Below are positions 28,401 through 43,400 of a DNA stretch of 64,000 nucleotides, in pieces. This DNA comes from Apostichopus japonicus (Eukaryota > Echinodermata > Holothuroidea > Aspidochirotida > Stichopodidae): assembly GCF_037975245.1 (NCBI RefSeq), contig NC_092561.1:20839008-20903007 (forward strand). The letters are read 5' to 3'. Every line of letters starts with the position of its first letter. The first letter of the stretch is position 1. The notes beneath the pieces are model-generated. The model worked only from the letters and a program-made list of their open reading frames with translations, did not search any database and was not told the origin of the DNA. The position numbers and the translations under genes were made by a program.

Positions 28401-31400
28401 AACGGCCTCCTTCTGTCCCCAGTGAGAGGCGGCATGGAGGGGGGTCCACCCATCACAGTCCTTTATATTTACATCAGCATTGTTTTGCAGTAAAAGTCTG
28501 GAATGAAACAAAAAGCAGTATAGTTAATCTGAAGCAAGGTTAAAGTACTACGAACACCTAGCCAATTTGCTGCATTTCCGGTACATCTGTTGTGCGTGAT
28601 TTTATATCATTCAAAACTTGTCAAAAGCTTTCCAAAAGCTCTTTTGGTTTCCAAGATATACACGTTTGAAAGTTTTGGTAAATCTTGGGAAACCCAATAA
28701 TTATGTGCAAACTATGACGTAGAGTGTTGTGCTCATCAAACTTTTGTATTTTAGCCTTAAATAAGTTATCCCATAATTACAAGCCCACACATATCATTTG
28801 CATCATGTGATGTTCGTCTTTTCAAAGAAGGCTATAAAATATTTAAAATAATCACACTTAGGCCATGAACCTGTGTTCAGTGTCCTTGAAACCAAGCTTG
28901 TGAAAACAAAGGGCTAACATAACAGACAACTAGGCAGTCACTCCCTTTACATATAATGTGCATCTAATACTGTATATACATTTTCATTCCTGTAGAGGAA
29001 ACTGTCCTGGCGGTTGATATGGGGAGACCCAGAACAGAATCATTACCTGCTAATAAAGTTAGCCCTTTGATTTACGCAAGTGATTCAGAGGGAGGTATTT
29101 ACTATTTTCTTTCCATAATTCTCCGTCGTTACGCTGCAAACAGTCTAAATCCTGGCGTAGAATCCCGGCGCCTGCTGCCTACCTACGGATTAAAGGAATC
29201 CTGGGAGTGCTATTACGATGCCTGCTCCCCAGCCTGACGTGTAAATCACTTACAGTCTTTGTCTTGTTTGTTCACTGGGGTTAGGTGTAAACTCTGTTTA
29301 TTTTCATTCTTTGAGCACGTCACTCTTCAGATTATCCAATCTAGTCCATGCCCGGAGTTCCAGCGCTCTCTGAGGAGGCTGCAGCCAGGGAGGAATTCTT
29401 TTTTAAGGTGTGTGCGTGGCCGGTGAGAGTTACACTACATTTAGCTAGGGATATTAAAAGGTGATTCCTTGTCGTTGACCATTTTTAATTGGTCTCAAGA
29501 CCACTGCAGTTTAGGCTCAGTGGCGTTTGGGCGATGGGCAATTTAGCACTGTAATGCTTTCTGGGCCTAGTCAACCATTGATAACAATGTAACTGGAAAT
29601 TCTTCCCAAGCACAGCTGCCACGTTTAATGTCTATGCTCCTCCTCCCCCTCTCAGACCCCTTCCATACCTTCCTCCTCTCCCAGCAAAATTCAACATCTG
29701 CACATAAAAGGTCAAGTTATATGTCTATTGAATGTTGGAGAGAAGATTGGCTTGGGTAGAGGAATGGGTTGGGTAGAGACATGTGAACTACTGTAGAAGG
29801 ATATTCACTCAAACATTTCAGGTTCAGCTGTGAACATAACGTCTTTGTTCTCATTCTTATACAGTAACTAGAAAGACTTGACCATTGATGACAACATCAC
29901 TACTGCAGTACACCCACCCCACGTTAAAGACTTGACCATTGATGACAACATCACTACTGCAGTACACCCACCCCACGTTAAAGACTTGACCATTGATGAC
30001 AACATCACTACTGCAGTACACCCACCCCACGTTAAAGACTTGACCATTGATGACAACATCACTACTGCAGTACACCCACCCCACGTTAAAGACTTGACCA
30101 TTGATGACAACATCACTACTGCAGTACACCCACCCCACGTTAAAGACTTGACCATTGATGACAACATCACTACTGCAGTACACCCACCCCACGTTAAAGA
30201 CTTGACCATTGATGACAACATCACTACTGCAGTACACCCACCCCACGTTAAAGACTTGACCATTGATGACAACATCACTACTGCAGTACACCCACCCCAC
30301 GTTAAAGACTTGACCATTGATGACAACATCACTACTGCAGTACACCCACCCCACGTTAAAGACTTGACCATTGATGACAACATCACTACTGCAGTACACC
30401 CACCCCACGTTAAAAACTTGACCATTGATGACAACATCACTACTGCAGTACACCCACCCCACGTTAAAGACTTGACCATTCATGACAACATCACTACTGC
30501 AGTACACCCACCCCACGTTAAAGACTTGACCATTGATGACAACATCACTACTGCAGTACACCCACCCCACGTTAAAGACTTGACCATTGATGACAACATC
30601 ACTACTGCATTACACCCATCCCAAGTTAAAGACTTGACCATTGATGACAACATCACTACTGCAGTACACCCACCCATGTTAAAGACTTGACCATTGATGA
30701 CAACATCACTACTGCATTACACCCACCCCATGTTAAAGACTTGACCATTGATGGCAACATCACTACTGCATTACACCCACTCCACGTTAAAGACTTGACC
30801 ATTGATGACAACATCACTACTGCAGTACACCCACCCCATGTTAAAGACTTGACCATTGATGACAACATCACTACTGCAATACACCCACCCCATGTTAAAG
30901 ACTTGACCATTGATGACAACATCACTACTGCAGTACACCCACCCCATGTTAAAGACTTTCAGGACCATTGATGACACCATCACTACTGCAGTACACCCAT
31001 CCCATGTTAAAGACTTGACCATTGATGACAACATCACTACTGCAGTACACCCACCCCATGTTAAAGACTTGACCATTGATGACAACATCACTACTGCAGT
31101 ACACCCATCCCACGTTAAAGACTTGACCATTGATGACAACATCACTACTGCAGTACACCCATCCCATGTTAAAGACTTGACCATTAATGACAACATCACT
31201 ACTGCAGTACACCCACCCCATGTTAAAGACTTGACCATTGATGACAACATCACTACTGCAGTACACCCACCCCATGTTAAAGACTTGACCATTGATGACA
31301 CCATCACTACTGCAGTACACCCACCCCATGTTAAAGACTTGACCATTGATGACAACATCACTACTGCAGTACACCCACCCCATGTTAAAGACTTGACCAT

Positions 31401-34400
31401 TGATGACAACATCACTACTGCAGTACACCCACCCCACGTTAAAGACTTGACCATTGATGACAACATCACTACTGCAGTACACCCACCCCATGTTAAAGAC
31501 TTGACCATTGATGACAATATCACTACTGCAGTACACCCACCCCATGTTAAAGACTTGACCATTGATGACAACATCACTACTGCAGTACACCCACCCCAGG
31601 TTAAAGACTTGACCATTGATGACAACATCACTACTGCAGTACACCCACCCCATGTTAAAGACTTGACCATTGATGACAACATCACTACTGCAGTACACCC
31701 ACCCCACGTTAAAGACTTGACCATTGATGACAACATCACTACTGCAGTACACCCACCCCACGTTAAAGACTTGACCATTGATGACAACATCACTACTGCA
31801 GTACACCCACCCCACGTTAAAGACTTGACCATTGATGACAACATCACTACTGCAGTACACCCACCCCACGTTAAAGACTTGACCATTGATGACAACATCA
31901 CTACTGCAGTACACCCACCCCACGTTAAAGACTTGACCATTGATGACAACATCACTACTGCAGTACACCCACCCCACGTTAAAGACTTGACCATTGATGA
32001 CAACATCACTACTGCAGTACACCCACCCCATGTTAAAGACTTGACCATTGATGACAACATCACTACTGCAATACACCCACCCCATGTTAAAGACTTGACC
32101 ATTGATGACACCATCACTACTGCAGTACACCCATCCCATGTTAAAGACTTGACCATTGATGACAACATCACTACTGCAGTACACCCATCCCATGTTAAAG
32201 ACTTGACCATTGATGACAACATCACTACTGCAGTACACCCACCCCATGTTAAAGACTTGACCATTGATGACAACATCACTACTGCAGTACACCCACCCCA
32301 GGTTAAAGACTTGACCATTGATGACAACATCACTACTGCAGTACACCCACCCCAGGTTAAAGACTTGACCATTGATGACAACATCACTACTGCAGTACAC
32401 CCACCCCATGTTAAAGACTTGACCATTGATGACAACATCACTACTGCAGTACACCCACCCCACGTTAAAGACTTGACCATTGATGACAACATCACTACTG
32501 CAGTACACCCACCCCATGTTAAAGACTTGACCATTGATGACAACATCACTACTGCAGTACACCCACCCCATGTTAAAGACTTGACCATTGATGACAACAT
32601 CACTACTGCAGTACACCCACCCCAGGTTAAAGACTTGACCATTGATGACAACATCACTACTGCAGTACACCCACCCCAGGTTAAAGACTTGACCATTGAT
32701 GACAACATCACTACTGCAGTACACCCACCCCATGTTAAAGACTTGACCATTGATGACAACATCACTACTGCAGTACACCCACCCCACGTTAAAGACTTGA
32801 CCATTGATGACAACATCACTACTGCAGTACACCCACTCCATGTTAAAGACTTGACCATTGATGACAACATCACTACTGCAGTACACCCACCCCACGTTAA
32901 AGACTTGACCATTGATGACAACATCACTACTGCAGTACACCCACCCCATGTTAACATAGACATAGTTTAGTATTACTTTTGGTTTACCTCATTTAAGATG
33001 TTTTGTTTTACTAGGTTAAAGTTCTGCTAATGATAGAAACAGAAGTCTCAATAGAAAGAGAAAGTCTACAATAGTGTATTTTGCAGTTTTATGCAGTTTT
33101 ATGCTTGGCATGGGTCACAAAATGAGTGAATGAAAAGTTGAATGGTTTGACTTGTTAAAACAATTAGCTTTGCACATACCCCTGTACACATCTGTATCTG
33201 TAGTGACAAGTGTTGCTGTAGTCTTTGCACTTGATATAGTCTGTGACTTAGTTAAAGCATCCACTGTGTTAAAGTGTTCATCAATTGAAAGTGATATCTG
33301 TAGGTTGAATTTCACACATGACTTTCATTTAACACCACTCAAATGAAGTGGCTTGTGCTCGTACAGTATGTGTCATTGACATGAAGAGATGCAGCAGTAC
33401 AGCATTAATATGTTCAAGTTGCTATAGAAATATTTGGTTGCATCAGTGCCAGAAATCAGTGGGAACTATTACAGGTGCTCAAAGCAATTTATAATATAAC
33501 TTCTCTGTGGAGTATACAAAGTACTACTACATACTGTACATTGAGATTGCATCTAACCAAGAACGTTTGCCTAGTAGAAGTACAGTATTTATAACCCAAG
33601 TGGTATGAAGAAACATTTAACGTTAGTCTCCCGAGTTTATGTACAAAGTATTTTGAAAGCACTTATACATAAGGATTTGAAAGTCAGATATGATATCAAG
33701 GAAATCGTTTGCCAATGCACTAGACTTTTAAGCCAACCCGATTTATTTCACGTGACAGTCCCCTGTACTGTATGAGTTTAGAGCACAAGTCTTCAGTATT
33801 ATTATGCACAGTATAAAGTAACATTAAACCTAGCTCTTTCACATAAGACCAATGGCAAAGGATGGGTTAAATGTTTCTCCTTTCAAGTAAAACCGCACAT
33901 GAACCAACCAGGGTAACAGTAAAGTTGGACCGCACATGAACCAACCAGGGTAGCGGTAAAGTTGGACCGCACATGAACCAACCAGGGTAACAGTAAAGTT
34001 GGACCGCACATGAACCAACCAGTGTACCGGTAAAGTTGGACCGCACATGAACCAACCAGGGTACCGGTAAAGTTGGACAACACATGAACCAACCAGGGTA
34101 ACGGTAAAGTTGGACCGCACATGAACCAACCAGGGTAACAGTAAAGTTGGACCGCACATGAACCAACCAGGGTACCGGTAAAGTTGGACAACACATGAAC
34201 CAACCAGGGTAACGGTAAAGTTGGACCGCACATGAACCAACCAGGGTAACGGTAAAGTTGGACAACACATGAACCAACCAGGGTAACGGTAAAGTTGGAA
34301 GAAGAAGAAAGTATAGTACAGTGATCCAGGATGGTACGGGATTGGATGGGAAGCAAATGTACGAAAGTTAATTATATAACCACAGGAAGTTTGGGTGTCT

Positions 34401-37400
34401 TTACACCACCTAATCTTAGGCAGATAATGTGCAAACACAACAGGTTTGTGTTCTTGGTTTTATAATATACCATTTACATGCTGCATAACAGGTGACTTAC
34501 CTGATATTGGGGAATGACTTAAACAGCAGACCGTTGACATAAATGTCAAAGCATTTTTGGAGTTACCAAATGTTTGATATCACCAGATGGAAATTCGATC
34601 AGAGTAAGTCAAAGCCAAAACAATTTACGAGAAGACATTAATTATGATATATGTCTAATGGATCGACCAGTCATATGAAAAGCAATAAAATTGTTCGCAT
34701 TAAAAAGTTGTGCTTCCATTTGTAATGTCAGTAAATAACCCTTCTTGTAGATGTCAGGTGGACATTGCAAACAACTTAAAAGTTATGATGATGCATTTGG
34801 GACTTTGCATTTCTGCTTTTCTATCACACATGAATAATGGATGAACCTAATCTCTAAGTTAACACTGAAAGTTGTTACAGTACCACGTTGCTCTACTAAA
34901 TGAGAGATTTAAGAGAGCTCCCTCCTCATAGAAACACCATTAAAGTATTTGCTTTTGTTTGATATCATTGGAACTGATTGCTGGATTAAGTTTGTTTTTT
35001 TAATGAGGAAGACTTTATGAGTGGACTGGTTTTTGAAGTCATCAACTCACAACCCTCTTTAAAATTTGTGTCAGATTTGTCAACATGTTGAAAAATAAAT
35101 CCCACTTGTATAATCTTCGTCCTATAAATTAAATGAATCAATAAATTATCACCTTTTTTGGAAAAGTGTGAACAGTATAAAAAGTTTGAAGGGTATGACG
35201 AGCATGAAAAGTATATAAAGAGTATGAACAATATTGTCCTATTCACTCTAATAGGCATTAAAAATCATGAAAAGAACTCCCCATCAAAGATTGACCATTT
35301 TACAAGTCTTTTCTTAAATCTAGTTTTATTTATAAACATTAGCTTACAGAATCATGTTTGTCCGACTTAACTTCCAAAGCAAAAGTTACGGTTGTACAGC
35401 TCATACAGAAAATAGTTTACTACCCTATGTATACAGTTAGATTCAACTACGTAAAAAATCCCATGATAATGGAGTCTGTTAGCTTGACTTATTAATTATG
35501 AATAAATAGTTGAGAAAAAGGCAAAAAAATAACAGCTCAACTGATCTACTCAACGTTTGTTAATAATTTAAATTACAGTATGTAGGGAGAAAAGTGTTTG
35601 GATCAGAACTAATGAAAACAGTAATTACTTGCTATAATAACAAAATGGTTAAATCTATCTGTTTTGAAATTTGTTTTACAACTGTAGCCTTTGCAGACTC
35701 GCTAGAAAGGTGAAGGCACCCCACCAAAGAAATTCTTTTAACAAAGTCTGGGCAAATATCTTCTTAATCATCCATGGAATCAATTAACTACTTGCAAATT
35801 AATATATACTAATAGAGAGCATATTGATCAATTGTTGCAATGGTTGAGAATTACTGTTACTTAAAGACAAATTTGCAAATAGTTGATGTAGGGAACAGCA
35901 GCACTGGGAAAGGATGAAGGCAACACTTTGAGTAAAAGGAAGAGAGGGAGAGAGATGGGGACAGGGTAAAATCAAGCAGAACTCTACTCGGGTTGTAGGT
36001 CAGGCATAATCCAACATTACACTGAGATGGTACTCCTCATATCACAGTGACATTTCACATTGAGATGGTACTCCTCATATCACAGTGACATTTCACATTG
36101 AGATGGTACTCCTCATATCACAGTGACATTTCACATTGAGACGGTACTCCTCATATCACGGTGACATTTCACATTGAGATGGTACTCCTCATATCACAGT
36201 GACATTTCACATTGAGACGGTACTCCTCATATCACGGTGACATTTCACATTGAGATGGTACTCCTCATATCACGGTGACATTTCACATTGAGATGGTACT
36301 CCTCATATCACGGTGACATTTCACATTGAGATGGTACTCCTCATATCACGGTGACATTTCACATTGAGATGGTACTCCTCATATCACAGTGACATTTCAC
36401 ATTGAGATGGTACTCCTCATATCACAGTGACATTTCACATTGAGATGGTACTCCTCATATCACAGTGACATTTTACATTGAGATGATACTCCTCATATCA
36501 CGGTGACATTTTAATGTGTCTCCTTTGACAGACAAACTACTGCTACAGAAGACACCGCCACTGTCGCTAGCATCAGACTCTTACTGCAACACGTGTAATC
36601 GTTTTTTCGGGGGGGTTGTGTTTTATGGGGGGGCTCTACTATAGTAATGTAACCGTCTGAATTTGAACAATAACATGTGAAACTATTGATCTTATTTCTT
36701 GTCTCCTCCTCTCTGTATTTGATAAGCTGTCAAAGTAACCTTTAGGTGTGCCCGATGATGAGAGACAAATAGGTCGGTGTCAATATCTAGAATGTGAGGG
36801 GGAGAATGTAGGCCAGCATGGTCTGTTCCGAACTCCGATCTAAAACGTCAATCCCAGAATGTTCGCCACATGTATTTTTTTTTTTTTTATGTTCGGCTTG
36901 ACGGGTTCCGGTATATACCAAGTTAGCAAACATCACGCAGATCCCAGTCTGTTCAACTGATGCAGACTTGGAAAAGGGGAATGTAATCAATTTGGTAGGA
37001 GCAATGTTAATATTAAACATCTTGGTAAAACATTGTGCATAAATTCCATATTTGGTATTAATTTCTGTTTCATTAATGCTTACTCTTTGTCTATATCAAA
37101 GAGTACTGGACATTTCTCTCAATCACACCAATTAACGAAGAGCTATTTTTCGTAATTAACGTTCAATAATCTGTTACCATGTTTTGCAATATACATACAG
37201 TATGTTTGCAATTTACATCAATGATTTATTCTGTCATTTTTAATAATGCAGGAATCACTTTAGATAAGTAAGTTAAAATACTGGCAAGGACACAATACCC
37301 TCCAACCACCTCCAACTCCATCTATGGAGTCTAGCAAATCACCCACTAGACTATCTTTCCAACATCTCCTGACCCCAATGCTCCCCCCCCCCCCCACCCA

Positions 37401-40400
37401 CCCAATATCATAACAATTTAGACTTTTGTTTCACCGTAATCGAAATACTTAAACTGCTAAGGTTTTCATTTAAAATCCGCAAAGGTTTCGTTTTTAAAAA
37501 TGGCTACAAAACATAATTTGCATTTATCTACAGTGTACCAGGTTGGCAAGTTTTCATAGCACTTGGGTACCACGGTACAGTAGAAGCAGGTGCAGTAACT
37601 TATTCTCTCTACCTGACTTTCCTTCCATTCCCTGTGCATATCTCCTAACATTAAATTCCAACACTGTCATCCAAAAAGTGAGTCATTCAGACAACACTGT
37701 ACAAGTACAAGGAGATTAATTCAGCATTGCAATAACACCAGCTCAGAATTTTAAAACACATGGTTTGAAAAATTTGGATTCTGAATCTATCAGAGTTTCC
37801 AGGAATACATCTATCGGGTATTGTCGTGAGAGAACAGCAACGGACAGGACACTACTCACTGCTGCTGAACCATCATGGTTCCATCTCATCAATACAGAGG
37901 AGGGGGGGGGGGAGATCTGCTGAAGAATTTGAATCATTTTGATGAGTGAAGCAGGTCTTGTCCAAAGTCAAGTAGGAATTTAAAACCCCACACAAAATAC
38001 TGTACATACCACTGGGAGTGAGAGCTAACTCAAAACATTGTAACCTGTACAACCAATGTTCACCCACAGATCTCTCTGAGGTGAACTCAAACATTGTAAC
38101 CTGTACAACCAATGTTCACCCACAGATCTCTCTGAGGTGAACTCAAACATTGTAACCTGTACAACCAATGTTCACCCACAGATCTCTCGGAGGTGAACTC
38201 AAACATTGTAACCTGTACAACCAATGTTCACCCACAGATCTCTCGGAGGTGAACTCAAACATTGTAACCTGTACAACCAATGTTCACCCACAGATCTCTC
38301 GGAGGTGAACTCAAACATTGTAACCTGTACAACCAATGTTCACCCACAGATCTCTCGGAGGTGAACTCAAACATTGTAACCTGTACAACCAATGTTCACC
38401 CACAGATCTCTCGGAGGTGAACTCAAACATTGTAACCTGTACAACCAATGTTCACCCACAGATCTCTCGGAGGTGAATTCAAACATTGTAACCTGTACAA
38501 CCAATGTTCACCCACAGATCTCTCGGAGGTGAACTCAAACATTGTAACCTGTACAACCAATGTTCACCCACAGATCTCTCGGAGGTGAATTCAAACATTG
38601 TAACCTGTACAACCAATGTTCACCCACAGATCTCTCGGAGGTGAACTCAAACATTGTAACCTGTACAACCAATGTTCACCCACAGATCTCTCGGAGGTGA
38701 ACTCAAACATTGTAACCTGTACAACCAATGTTCACCCACAGATCTCTCTGAGGTGAACTCAAACATTGTAACCTGTACAACCAATGTTCACCCACAGATC
38801 TCTCTGAGGTGAACTCAAACATTGTAACCTGTACAACCAATGTTCACCCACAGATCTCTCGGAGGTGAATTCAAACATTGTAACCTGTACAACCAATGTT
38901 CACCCACAGATCTCTCGGAGGTGAATTCAAACATTGTAACCTGTACAACCAATGTTCACCCACAGATCTCTCTGAGGTGAACTCAAACATTGTAACCTGT
39001 ACAACCAATGTTCACCCACAGATCTCTCTGAGGTGAACTCAAACATTGTAACCTGTACAACCAATGTTCACCCACAGATCTCTCTGAGGTGAACTCAAAC
39101 ATTGTAACCTGTACAACCAATGTTCACCCACAGATCTCTCGGAGGTGAACTCAAACATTGTAACCTGTACAACCAATGTTCACCCACAGATCTCTCGGAG
39201 GTGAATTCAAACATTGTAACCTGTACAACCAATGTTCACCCACAGATCTCTCGGAGGTGAACTCAAACATTGTAACCTGTACAACCAATGTTCACCCACA
39301 GATCTCTCGGAGGTGAACTCAAACATTGTAACCTGTACAACCAATGTTCACCCACAGATCTCTCGGAGGTGAACTCAAACATTGTAACCTGTACAACCAA
39401 TGTTCACCCACAGATCTCTCGGAGGTGAACTCAAACATTGTAACCTGTACAACCAATGTTCACCCACAGATCTCTCTGAGGTGAACTCAAACATTGTAAC
39501 CTGTACAACCAATGTTCACCCACAGATCTCTCGGAGGTGAACTCAAACATTGTAACCTGTACAACCAATGTTCACCCACAGATCTCTCGGAGGTGAATTC
39601 AAACATTGTAACCTGTACAACCAATGTTCACCCACAGATCTCTCTGAGGTGAACTCAAACATTGTAACCTGTACAACCAATGTTCACCCACAGATCTCTC
39701 TGAGGTGAACTCAAACATTGTAACCTGTACAACCAATGTTCACCCACAGATCTCTCGGAGGTGAATTTCAACATCCACTGAAAGGAATTACTGGCTTTTG
39801 TCATGTCTTATATTTATTTCAAATGTAATTTTTTCCGGCTTGTTACTCAAAATTTCTCCTTCTAGATGTTAATGGGGATGTTGGGGGAGGGGGGTGGGGA
39901 GGTGGAGCTTGGCCCATGTGAACAACATAAACTGTCGGAAAGCATAATACTGCCTCCCTTTCTTTTGTGGAGATGGGGAGGGGCCAGTGGACAGGGGGTG
40001 GGGGAGGTTGGTTGGCATTAAGGGAAGATATTGAGCTTAACTTTGTGGTGACATTTGGACCTAATGCAATGTCTTCCTTATTTCATAACTACCAACCTCC
40101 CCAGTCCAAAATAACATACATCACTGTGGATATTCATATATTATGTAAATTATAAATACATATAAAACTTGTAACCCCTTGATATCTATATATTTCTCTT
40201 TTTCTTCAATTTTTTTCTTTAGAGAAATTTGTTCACTAGGAATTTTATCAGTTTTAAGTGCAACAGTTCAACGAGACTGTTTTTCATGACTATTTGCATA
40301 CTTATAAATATTCAATATGCAAATTATAAGGAATTTTGACTTTGAGATATGACTTTGATGCCTCTTATAGTATCTCCTATATTGACTTTGAGTGTATACA

Positions 40401-43400
40401 TATACTTGACTTCATGCCAAACTCAGGAAGCCCTTACACAGAGCAAACATCAGCTAGAGAGAACATTCACAAACCTCACTAACATCATCAAATCAAAATC
40501 TATCAATATCATCAACTGTAATTTAACATGATTTAAGTCCCTAATGGCAAATAAACTTTCTGCCCGCTGTACATGTTTTGATCTTCTTCCGAAGGAGTTG
40601 CACCCTACTGTACGACCCAACGTTAGACGATCGCATGACGGTTAAAGATTGTCAAGGAGGCAATCAAAATTTTGCCTTAATCTCATTCCTTTATATCCAG
40701 CCATTAAACCTGACCTTTAACCACATCCCTGCAGCTAGGTCGTTATCTATCATAGCACTTAGAGAGGATCCCTCCGCTTGGAGACTACAATGGGTGCCGA
40801 CGACGCCTAAAGGAGAGACTGGATTTATGACCGCTTACTTCTCGGGGGTGCTGCATTGTATCATCACCTTGCGGTGATCGTTTTGCTATATACTGTGAAG
40901 GAATATTAACCGCCCAGGGAATCCAGCCACACGTGAGACTTGTACGTGTACGCATTAATATAGCACACGCTGATGCGGCTGTACTTGAGAGGGGGGGGGA
41001 GGCAAATGTTTGATTAGGTAACTAAGCTGGCTTATCAACCGAGTGCAACCAACATAAGACCAAAACAGAAAACAAACACAGAAACAGACAAAAATAATAC
41101 TGATAATAGATTCCCAATCTCAATGGGAGATTACATTCAGCTTAATGAAATAACGTAAAATACCTTTGAACAATGTTTCATTTTATTTATTTTTAAAGGA
41201 AAGGTGTTGTTTTTTAAAATTATGGAACAAACGAACGAGAGCAATAAAGCTTGATGACTGTATATTTAATCAGGCATAAGAATAACACTCTGTGCTTTTC
41301 ATTTTTTTTCCTTTTTTTTAAATTCTTTTCCAGGAATTCTCAGCATTTTCTTTGTCAACAACAATTCGGACTAAACTGAGCATTCCCAGACTGTGGTTCC
41401 ATAAACAAGGTAACGCCTTTTGCTTTCCTTCTGGTTCCAAGCCATTGAACACAATTTTTGTTCAGTTCTTAGATATCCACACATATTCAAAGTAGAGTTG
41501 CAGTTTCCTTTCCATTATTTGCTCAAAACTTGGTCACAGTTCGGTGGTTTCACCGACTAAAGTGGGACCACAAACACTGCAAGCTTTGAATAGCTTGTAA
41601 CGTGACACTTCCCTTCCAATAGCAATGGACAAAACTAACATCATGACTACAGGTTTCTGTTTTAATGAAGAATGCTTCCCCACACACCATACAAAGTTTA
41701 CACATGATGACGCTAGTACTATCACTACTGCATAGCATCACTATGGCCAGGTGCCACAGATCAAGCAGGATGTTCATACAGCCTGAAATTCAAGCTCGCT
41801 GCCACGCAGCCCTGGAGTGGTAGGTTAGCAACCAAGGTATAGTCTCAGCAGTGGAAGGATCAAAATAAAGGATAAGGTTTCCACTATAGATCCTAGGCAA
41901 CAGATGAAGTAGAAGCCTGTCTCTGAGTCACTCTCCATGGTCCCAGATTGAAACATGATAAAGCACATCAACTACTGTATGCCCTAAATTTATACACCCC
42001 ATTAAGAACAGTACAGTAGGCTAAAAACAATTATTATCATTACGTCACTGAAAGGTCTACCTTCAAAGGATGCACTTTTAAGAGCAGAGCACAAAATTCT
42101 ATCCACGTAAGTTAAGGATGATCTTTGAAGAGAGGTTAATTTCTAGGAAATTAATTAGCGACTGGTGGAAAGGCGGGGGGAGCATAGGATGAGGAGAGGA
42201 CGAAGGGGAAGAGGGGACGAGGGGGGAGGAGAGTGATCCACGCACTCTCCGAAACCATTTTCAATGCAATTATTGGCAATTGTGGGCTAACTATCCAGCA
42301 ATGGAAAGAAGAAACTATTTGCCATTTGGGACCAGTATGGGACAACTTGGAGGTGACCCTACATCTTACAGAACATATTGCCTCTCATTAACAGTGGAAA
42401 TGGTGTTGTGTGAAGAAGATCAATAACATTCTGTGTCTGTCTCCAACTAACAATGAGGTGAATGGATGTTATTCTTGGTAGTAAGGGGCATAAACATGTA
42501 TTCTTTTCTACTGTATGTGCGGTGTCACAATGTTGCCACATCACCCTATAAGAGTGTTACAATTCGGTCACTGTACACTTTAGGCTGGACAGTAAAGTAC
42601 TACTGTTTGTAGCATATTTTTCGCAAAGCAAAATTGGTGAACAATGCAACCCAATTCGAAATTTGGCCTCTGCAAATATGACACTTTTCTGCACATCCAT
42701 ATAAATAATGGAATATCCACATTACCATGATATCCAGAAGTTTGAACATCGTCACACCTCCAACAACAAAATCTCACAACCCTTTTGGAGGCCACCTTCG
42801 AGTGCTTTCACTCATGAGAGAGCACCCCACTATTCGTCTGCTGGAAACTAACTGAATACTGAAAGGAATTGTCTTGCAAAAGCAACAAAACAAGATGGAT
42901 AGAAATGAATTTTTCTCAACTTACTCCATAACTTTCATGTATCCTTTGGAGGCGGCTACATGGAGGGCACAGGCTCCCGTGGTTGGATGTTTCTTCTCCT
43001 TGACGTTCTTGTTATTCAGCCATTGTTTGGCGTCTCTAAGCATTATCGTCTCTTCTTCGGACCTAGCTTCTTCTGCATCGATACCTACAAATTGAGATGG
43101 GAGATAAATATTGTAAAAGTCACAAGCATACAACACACATTCATGTATGTGTCCAAGGCTATCTTTCCAGTGCACAGTAACATTACCGCGACCAACACCG
43201 GAAGAGAATTCTTAACTTCGTGACTGGTAGATGCAGAAGGAAGAGTTGATGGGTGATGACCAGGAGGGTCGGGGGTGGGGGAGGGGGGCACAGTGCTATT
43301 AGGCTAGGTAGATGGGAAGGTGCAATAGTAGAGTCAAGACAGGTTAGAGAGGAGCACAGTTAAATTCATAGATCTAACTGAATGCTCTTGCCAAGGGAGA

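Noticed and set aside
30771-32970. Open reading frames of 666-730 codons on both strands
   Set aside because: They are frames through the 54-bp tandem repeat, with no non-repeat domain, and lie in an intron.
34490-34565. Protein-like minus-strand segment CFDIYVNGLLFKSFPNIR ending at a GTAAGT donor
   Set aside because: An in-frame TAA lies just upstream with no acceptor between, and exons on either side already join in phase.
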